A stretch of DNA of 64,000 bases from Congeria kusceri (taxonomy: Eukaryota > Mollusca > Bivalvia > Myida > Dreissenidae), in the NCBI GenBank assembly GCA_027627225.1, contig CM051025.1:57997681-58061680 (forward strand), read 5' to 3'. Position numbers and translations under genes: made by a program. The notes beneath the pieces were generated by a model. It was not told the origin of the DNA and did not search any database. It saw only the letters and a list, made by a program, of their open reading frames with translations. Shown in pieces: positions 56,345-64,000 of the stretch (position 1 is its first letter; every line of letters starts with the position of its first letter).

Positions 56345-56605
56345 GGATCATCTTTTTCACAAATCATATTTTTCACATACCTGTGAAGAATATGATCTTA
56401 TTTGTCACATTTAAAAGTGTGAAGAATGGGATTGGCCAAAAATGGGATATGCGTGAAGATCACAGAAGAATATGATTTTATTGCACATCGAAAAAAATGG
56501 ATGCGATCACAAACTTCACGGAAACTGTGATGAATAAGACTCCGATGTGTGAAGAATAAGATCTCAATTTTCACACCTGTGAATAATGAGATCCTTTTTT
56601 TCACA
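56345..56605. repeat. Degenerate GTGAAGAATATGATC repeat cluster
   Basis: Variants occur near 56382, 56418, 56453, 56548 and 56577, and in reverse orientation near 56357 (CACAAATCATATTTTTCAC). Further related text (AAAATATGATTTGTGAAAAAAAAGTCAC) resumes at about 58380, on the other side of the LINE. Confidence 0.65.
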
Positions 56606-58371
56606 AGACAAGAGACAAGACAAATATTTATTAAGACTTGTACAGTGTATATCGTCTAAACACTAAAATGTTTTACATACATACATTTGGTCACGTTATA
56701 ATGAATACAATAATAACAAATACAATCAAATTAACAGTCATGTACATATTTTTTGGGGTAAAAGCTTAATATAAATAAGTATAATGTACATTCGTAATTT
56801 CTATGGGAGATAACTACTTATAGTTATGTCACAACATTAAGACAATTATTTCTTATAATTAGTACTTCTTTTACAAATTTTGCTAACTTAATAAGTTCGC
56901 ATGTATTAGTTGTATTTAACAATTGGTGGAATTTGTAAACAGAAGGTCTATTGTAATAACATTGCTTTAAATAGTTTCGCCTAAGAACAGAGTATGAAGA
57001 ACATTTACAGACAAAGTGAAACTCATCTTCCACATCTAATTCATTGCAACAAAGACAATAGCGTTCGTTTCTTGGGATATTCTGACCAGCATATCTTCCA
57101 GTTTGAATTCTCAGTGGCAGAGCCGAAGTTCTAAGCTTTGTGACATAATGTCTTAGTTTTTTAGGTAGCAAATCTAAATAGTATTCATAATTGAAAATAG
57201 GCTTAAATACACGATACATATCTAAAACAGAACTATTAACAACAGATCTAAACCACTCTTGTTTATATGTATCGATTACAACATTTTTAAAGTGCGTTAT
57301 AAATGTATTAACATCAACAGAGCTTGGATTATTAAACACGTAAGACAAACCGTAATTGTCTAACAGCTTTTTAAGATTTAAAACCCAGTTTGAACGTCCG
57401 TTGTGGCAATCGTGTAAAGCTTGCAAATATATGGATTTTATAATAATATTTTCAGTTTGGGTAATTTTAAACCAGTATTTAACAATCCTTACGTATCGAT
57501 GAACAAAAAGTGGGTATCTACCTAATTCGCCATAAACTGTAGCATTACAAACATTTTGTTTAACTTTTAATAGTCGTTTACAGAACTTTAAGTGCACCCT
57601 TTCCAATTCTTTTGACTTTGTATTACCACATACCTCACATGCGTAATTCAGAATAGACCCAACAAAAGCATCGAACAGTTGGCATTGTGTTTTGGGCTTA
57701 GGGTCAAACTCTTTACATTTGTTAAATAAAATATTCATTGCTTTTAGTGCTTTACCACATAAATGTTCTTGGTTCAAATTAAAATTTCCAGTATAATTAA
57801 AAACAGTTCCCAAATAGTAAAAATCGTTTACTACTTCAATTTGCTGACCGTCATATGTCCATTTTTCAGATCGCAATAGTCTTCCTCGTTTGCGGAACAC
57901 CATTATTTTAGTTTTATTAGTATTTACCTTTAATCCCCAACAATTACAATAATTAGATAAAGATTTAAATGGTTTTGCACTTCTTCTGGAGATTTACCTA
58001 TGATTGCCATATCGTCGGCAAATAGTAACAATATCAGTACAATATCATCAATACTTAAACCGGAAGTAGCCTCATTCTGCAAAAATAGTTCTAAATCCTC
58101 TATAAATAAAGAAAATAACAATGGGGACATAACTTCGCATTGTCGTAGACCTACAGCATAATTAAAATATTCTGAATATGATGAACAATGTTTAACGCAT
58201 GACTTAACATTTTCGTACATATTTTTTATTATTCTTAATAATTTACCTTCAATGCCACATTTGAACATTTTTAGCCACAATGCATTTCTATATACAGTAT
58301 CAAAACATTTAATCATATCAACGTAAATGACATATAATCTTTTATTTTCGTTAACATATTTTTGAACTCAC
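56606..58371 (-). mobile_element. 5'-truncated LINE (non-LTR retrotransposon)
   Basis: The minus strand encodes the C-terminal half of a reverse transcriptase and its C-terminal domain. The element has lost its 5' part (endonuclease and start of RT). The 3' end on the minus strand is a short simple repeat of TTGTC/TTGTCTC (56603-56626) preceded by AATAAA, rather than a long poly-A tail. The clade is not assigned; the repeat-type tail would suit a CR1- or RTE-like element. Confidence 0.85.
56824..58365 (-). pseudogene. LINE reverse transcriptase, C-terminal fragment with frameshift
   Basis: Minus strand. The first frame (58365 to about 57930) begins in the RT palm at KRLYVIYVDMIKCFDTVYR and includes the catalytic FADD box (LLLFADDMAIIGKSPEEVQ). 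Near 57970 the frame shifts, and homology continues (WGLKVNTNKTKIMVFRKRG) in a second frame to a stop at 56824. That frame contains the thumb-like WTYDGQQIEVVNDFYYLGTVF segment and a CLCC..H..C..C cysteine/histidine cluster near the C-terminus. One base lost in an A/T run would explain the break. No start codon or endonuclease domain remains, so it cannot act by itself. Confidence 0.85.
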
Positions 58372-58522
58372 AGCTGGGAAAAATATGATTTGTGAAAAAA
58401 AAGTCACACACACGTTTTACTCGCCACAGCTACATAATGTATAGTGACTAACTACTTCCATTGTTTGCCTTAACATGCAGATCTAAAATCGCCGCACACG
58501 GACTTACGGATGGAATTCCAAG

Positions 58523-59690
58523 TTAAAGACGTTCGCAACAACAACAAAAATAATTGGGTTAATTTCTCCTTTTGCTTCATTTTTTCTTTATTGTATATAG
58601 GTTACAATATACTAATTTCATCTCTAATGTCCATTCAAAATAAATATTTTTAATAGTAAAAGTTCATAAAGCATATATAATAATAAAAAACACACTAATG
58701 CAATGTATTTCCAAATAAATTTAGTTAAGAAATGATCCATTAAATATCTCCATTCTATTGACACGTTGTTTATGTATGTTAAAACGAAACAGGAAAAGGG
58801 CGACACAGGTACCCTATATGAAATCCAATATTTCCCAAACAATGTCGGTGAGCTATTCTTTTTATTAATGTTTTGGTGTAAGTATACATTGATGCATGTA
58901 TGTGCGAAATTTTAAGAAAATCTGTCGTTTGGAACAAAATATGCATTTTATAAAAATGAAGTTTCAGAAAGCATTATTAGTTTCCATTGGACACACTTAA
59001 ATGTCCAGTCAAATTCATTTCTTAAGCAGTTAATGTAGTTAAGCGTTTTTATTATCAGCATATACATGTATATTGCCAAACAAAGAATGTACAAACATAT
59101 AAGTTGAAAAAACAATAACCTTGTTTAAAAAAAAACTATCCTATATACTTAAAACATTGATTAAAATCCAAACTGAAAAAGGGGCTTCGACAGGTACTGT
59201 ATTCAAAACCCAATATTTCCGGAACAAGGCCGGTGACCCCTATTTTATAAGACTGTTTTAGTTTCAGTATACACTGACGCATGTATGTGCTATATTTTAA
59301 CAAAATCTGTCATTTGGAACAAAAGATATTCGTTTATTTTATAAATTATTGATGTTTTCATCGGCATATTTAATGCATAATTAACCTCGTTAAGTGTCCA
59401 TTACAAGTAATTTGTTAAATGATAACTGTAGATAACGTGCGTTTTATCATTAAACTGAACTTGTATATTACCAAACGAAACATTAAAAAAGATGCATTTA
59501 AAAATCTCCATCTTTGTTAGAATATAAACGCTTTATATTAAAATTCAACATTCTAAGTACATGTAACACAAACTGAAAATAGGCTTCGACAGGTACCGTA
59601 TGCAAAATTCAATATTTCCGGGAAAAGGCTGGTGACCCCTATTTTTTAAGACTGTTTTAGTTTTAGGATACATTGATGCATGTTTGTGCC
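58523..59690 (-). repeat. Dispersed repeat block, right copy (inverted partner of 1-1143)
   Basis: Collinear in reverse complement with the left end of the window: TTAAAGACGTTCGCAAC (58523-58539) pairs with 1125-1141. The three internal units appear near 58800-58940, 59170-59330 and 59580-59690. It begins 150 bp beyond the LINE. The frame at 59545-59862 is a chance reading through this repeat. Confidence 0.8.
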
Positions 59691-60120
59691 AAGTTTTAAG
59701 AAAATCTGTCGTTGGAAAAAAAGATAAATCATTGAGTACATTTTGGCTAGTACGAGTATTTATCATGTTTACAGAGACTCTTAGAAGAAATTTAAGAAAA
59801 AGCTTGACGTTTTGAAACTTTATAATTTGATGTTCTGACGGACAATTGTATTGTTTGAACATTTTTAAGCCGAAGTTGCAATTTAATTCTAAATGTATAA
59901 ATACACAAATTTTAAATTTTGACTAATATGTATTTTCAACTGAATTTAAGAATAACATAAGACTCTTTTTAAATATGGGCCTTGATCTATACCGAAAATC
60001 TAATTACGTATTGCGTCCCTCGACTTTCTGCGAAATCTATTTTGCATATTTAAGTTAACATCATTGTAAGAGCTAAGAAGCGTACAGTATTGCGATATAA
60101 TTCAGAAATAAATTTCGATT
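59691..60120. other. Short AT-rich spacer
   Basis: It may continue the dispersed repeat beyond the part visible at the left end of the window. Nothing else seen. Confidence 0.3.
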
Positions 60121-60396
60121 TATCGTTGTTTATACGCCAATAAACAATGATTGGAGTTCTGATGGGTAGGAATTAAACCACGAGTGCGATAACCCGAGTT
60201 GTTTAATAGTAACGCATCAGAACGAAAAAGAGTTGTTTATTGGCCGATAAACAACGATAATGCGAAAATTATTTCGATTCTAACATGATCTGACATATTT
60301 TTTGCAACTGTAATTGGAACTTTTTACTATGCTCCATTCAGAATCGGAACTTCTTTTTGCGTTGTTTATTGGGTAGTTTCAAGAACAACGATAATT
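60121..60396 (+). mobile_element. MITE-like fold-back element, copy 4 (complete)
   Basis: Starts TATCGTTGTT (60121) and ends AACAACGATA (60384-60393), perfect 10-bp terminal inverted repeats. Inside are two further copies of the GTTTATNGGCCNATAAAC palindrome and the inverted pair GTTCTGATG / CGCATCAGAAC. No coding capacity. It matches copies 1 and 2 over its length. Confidence 0.9.
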
Positions 60397-62260
60397 GTGT
60401 ACTTTGTCTGTAGAAAAATTAGCGAGTATCGTGTTAGAATGACGAATAGTCTGCAGTCGTTCAGACTCCGGAACTTCAGACTATTTTATAGTGTTCACAT
60501 AGAGATCAATCTCTACTGAGTGTATTGTTCTTACACATTCTTTACATACTTTAATTAACAGTTATGATAAACTGTTGGTATGCATTGTACATGTGTCGAA
60601 TATCGCTATCTCGGTTATGTTTAACTGATGGAAACAATAACACGTATTGGTAGTATGTTCTAAAACAAACGCGTGAATGATAAAAATATAGAGCACGACT
60701 TTTGACATCTATTTCGTATGTAAAAACCATGGAATTCCAATTATAGCTGGAGACACCGCAAAGTAATTGACTACATAGAATTCAACATGGTGGTGCTAGA
60801 TTCGACTGTCTTTAAGGTTTACGCTGGTTTGTGGGGCGACTTTTGTCTCCATTTTTACTACATATGACTAATTTAGTTTTATACGCGGTATTCGAGGGTG
60901 GTCAGTTTGCACCTCACGTGGTTCGACTCGGGTTCATTCAACAATAAAACGCAGAACGAGGCGTCAAAAACCTGTTTTATGGAATATGGAGATGACCAAA
61001 TATTTAAATCCAATATTTCGAGAAGTGTTTGCCTAGCGAATGAAATTTAAACAAGGTGGCGAATGTAACACGAGAAGTCGCGAGATCGACATTTTAAGTG
61101 CCAAATGACTGTTTTAAATACTGACAACTCCAAAGATTCTTGTAAATCGAGATTTAAGAGGAATGCGTGTAGAAAAGGCTTCATTTTCGCGCGTGTAGGG
61201 TCCGAATTAGGGATGTTTTGAAAGCGCCAGAAATAAAATTGGAATTTTATGGCCACCATTGTCGTTCGCACATCTGTTTCAATGGGGCGTTTTCTGGGAC
61301 TCAACTTCCTTTTGATCTGGATGACACAGACGCTCATTCAAAGTTGAAGGAAATCGTGTACGGGCTCATACCTGAAATAAACTGTAATAAAACCTACATA
61401 AAACCCCGTCGTCTTTGTGAATTTCGATTTCCAGGGTCGTATCGATGTACATTTGCCTCATAATTAAAGTTTAGAAACTTTATTTCTATTATAAAATGAG
61501 TTCATCTGCAAAACAAGAGTGTTTGAAGGAAAAAACTGATATGAAAGCAAAATGCTTAGTAGAATTGTTCAATATATCATGTGCTCATGCCTTCATTCGT
61601 GAATATTACCTTGAGGTATTTTAATACATTCTGGCTTCTAGGAAAAAATAAAGCAAAAATGTGTGCTACGGCGAGAGAACAATGAATCAACTACCGATGT
61701 TGCCATTGGTTGTGGTCATTGTTTTAGTTATTGCTGTTGTTTTTTCGAGGACACTTTCACAAACTTTTTTACAATGCCAGATAAAGCCAACTTTCAGGTA
61801 TACTAGTACATGTTATTTTTAGATGGCGCAGTATGTCTTGGCTGATTAATTCTCTTTACCCTGTAGCTTAAAGCAGCAGTCAAGAAATATGTTAATAAAA
61901 TTAAAGCTTTGCAGAAGTCGTTTTTAAAGGCCATTTTACCCATCAAAAAAAAAAAAAAAAACGCATTGAAATAATAAGTGCAATAATAGCGTTTTGGTAA
62001 CTTTTTATCGTAACTTTTCTGTATGCGAAGACAGTATAAAATCGTAATTAAGTTACAGTTTTCAATCGATATTCCAACAGCTGAGATGGTTGCTCATGAA
62101 ATCATTCTTACCATCGTCCAGTAATCGTATAGTACTAGTATATTAGTAGTCTGCAAAGTAAACGCATAAGAGCGATTAAATGTATGGTTTCATTTAAGAA
62201 CAACGAACTGTTAGTTTGAACCTATTTATTTAAGCTCGATTGCATCGAAAGCCTAAAACT
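60397..62260. other. Spacer with weak coding hints, no supported gene
   Basis: Around 61000-61460 composition is less AT-rich and both strands are open for 80-96 codons (61047-61337 minus, 61218-61463 plus). The plus frame is followed within 25 bases by AATTAAAG. At 61682 an ATG starts a hydrophobic segment (MNQLPMLPLVVVIVLVIAVV) ending near a donor-like AG|GTATAC. None of this is recognisable as a known family. Confidence 0.25.
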
Positions 62261-62329
62261 TATAGAGACACTCTTGAGTCCGTTTCCTGGAAAGAACCAT
62301 TAGTTGGTGTCTTTGGAAAGATCCCGAGA

Positions 62330-62425
62330 ACGCTCTCTGAGTGGGGATCGAACCCAGGTCTACCGGTCGCAAGGCGGACTCCACATCCACTACACAATTA
62401 CGACCTATCAAACGCGGGATAATAC
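62330..62425 (-). repeat. tRNA-derived SINE head
   Basis: On the minus strand box A TAGTGGATGTG (complement of about 62383-62393) is followed by box B GGGTTCGATCCCC (complement of about 62344-62356). The downstream text (CACTCAGAGAGCGTTCTCGG) is SINE body. Confidence 0.65.
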
Positions 62426-64000
62426 TATAATAGTAGGTCGTAGAAAGTACATCGATAGTTTCCTCATTAAGAGATCTCTTTTTGAGTTTATTTACGTACA
62501 CCAAATGACACGCTATTTATACCAAACAGTTTGGGCTCCAAATATCAACATCACATGATACTTGTGTGGAGTACCGTAGCAAGTACACACACTGTAACGT
62601 GATTTCTCCACCTTAATGTATATTGTAGCCTAACGACGCACGTCTAATCAGCTGAATCCCTATAGGATCGAGATTTTTAAATATCGACCAATGAGAACGA
62701 TTGTAACATATGGGTTTGGGTTTGTATTGGTTAATATTTTACAGTAAGTCTACGACTAAGTTTAACAATTTTCGTTGGCACATGGATAGATAATTTTTAT
62801 ATATTTGCTAGAATGCGTTTAAGCGATACATCAAGAATATTATCTTCGCAAATCATCTTCAAGTAAAACATTTTATCTTATATATATTATCCTCATTGCC
62901 TACTCAAACCTCGTCATAATCGCAAAATAAAGTATCATTTAACACAATTATGGGGATAGTTATGTACAGTACTTTGTCAAGTGTGACTGCTAGGCTACTA
63001 TGTAAGATTTATAACTATTTTACGGATTTTACGATATGATAAATGCAAAGAAATCTTCACATTTTATTATCTTTAATATCGTTTAAGCAAAGATAATCAT
63101 AGGATCGTTACTCAGCATAAAATTTTATGTTTGATTTTATTACGCATCCGTGATATGGCTATATGATAAAGATGTACAAATAGTTTGTTTTTATATAAAT
63201 GTGTTTTGTGTGTTTGTGCTACTTTAATATTCATAAAGCATGTCTGTCCGTCTGTCCATTCGTACGTCAGTCCTACTTCGTTTACCAAAGACCCGTCCTG
63301 TTCCCAAAACTGTTCCTTGAGTGGTCTAGATTGCATAGTATCCGAATCTTATACTTTTTAGTGTTGAGCCAATCAGGAGTCTTTACTTTTTTTTATGAAA
63401 CTTCAAAGGATTAATTTAATGAAGAACGCTCTTCACAGACTCTTACCATCTAAGAGTTCGCTCTATCTGGTGTAGAGCATTTTTATCCATTATGTGGTAG
63501 ATAATGTCAGTATATATATAATATCTGGTCATCGTAGGATTAGAAGGGGCTGTTTAACATGTGTCAAAGAAGCAGATAGACCCTTGTTATGTTAAGGTGG
63601 CGAAATTTAATTTAGTAAGTGTGAGGCAAATCGACATAAAGGGGAGGGGTTAACACTAAGTCCCTCACTTAGGGCTTCTTATTCCTGAAGAATTATCTTA
63701 ATAAACTCTAAATTATACTTAAAGTTCCAAGTACACAATACCTGCGTGTCTTCTGATCAACAAATATGTTCGCATGCTTGTTTTTTTTTTAGTTTAACGA
63801 TTCTTTGTCTTATTCTAGCATCTGTCTCGACATGATTTTTGTCTATGTCGTATTCACCAGTAATTGTTTTTGTACGAGCTATTGCTATTGAAAGTTGAAA
63901 CTTCATCATCTTATCAAGTCTAATTGAATTTTGACTTGATTTTAAGAGTATTGTATTATTTTGTTAATGTTCCGGATTGCAAACCACCTGTTCTTTTGTC
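62426..64000. other. AT-rich end of the window, no gene seen
   Basis: It contains a GTCTGTCCGTCTGTCC-like run near 63243, similar to the leader of the array at 25.2 kb, and otherwise unremarkable sequence. Confidence 0.35.

Noticed and set aside
61682..61798. Possible signal-peptide exon (hydrophobic N-terminus and donor-like GTATAC)
   Set aside because: Short, valine-rich by T/G-rich composition, no downstream exon found.

Overview
The window looks like AT-rich nuclear DNA from a marine or freshwater invertebrate, most likely a bivalve mollusc. The evidence is eukaryotic gene structure (short exons joined in phase by GT..AG introns, AATAAA signals), many microsatellites, tRNA-derived SINE heads, a broken LINE, MITE-like fold-back elements, and several tandem repeats of 130-170 bp whose wording (for example repeated AGGTCA half-sites) I associate from memory with bivalve genomes. 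No species can be assigned from the sequence alone.

Left part (about 2.4-23.8 kb, + strand): three tandem, strongly diverged paralogues of one family. Each has coiled-coil exons, an exon or motif of the type SDPN..KLSER..LYD.EW, and a terminal exon ending in a ..VWP... block. I interpret this as the C-terminal domain of mitochondria-eating protein (Mieap/SPATA18). Gene B (13164-18756, 6 exons, 366 aa) and gene C (20566-23726, 6 exons, 401 aa) can be assembled with every splice phase consistent. Gene A (2445-7659) has clear exons, but its middle exons do not join in phase by my reading, so it is either decaying or has exons I missed. Introns and spacers are full of repeats: a 165-bp satellite, a decayed AGGTCA-rich array inside intron 1 of gene B, trinucleotide microsatellites, a hairpin, and a MITE in intron 1 of gene C that seems to supply the splice acceptor of the next exon.

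Middle part (about 23.8-46.2 kb): a gene-poor interval dominated by tandem arrays (about 150-165 bp with DR1-like AGGTCA repeats, an 18-bp minisatellite, 73-, 41- and 134-bp triplicates, a 104-unit AT microsatellite) and non-repetitive stretches that may hold distal regulatory DNA. Only two weak orphan exon candidates (35.6-36.1 kb) were seen.

Right part: a complete delta1-like protocadherin gene (46802-53588, + strand, 1158 aa). One large exon encodes the signal peptide, seven cadherin repeats, the membrane span and an RRVTF protein phosphatase-1 docking motif. Three small exons encode the rest of the cytoplasmic tail, and there is a 3'-UTR exon. Candidate CCAAT/GC-box promoter elements lie about 0.5 kb upstream. 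From 55 to 64 kb there are only repeats: MITE copies, a 5'-truncated frameshifted LINE on the minus strand inserted in a GTGAAGAAT repeat, a 1.15-kb block that is the inverted copy of the block at the extreme left of the window, and a tRNA-derived SINE.
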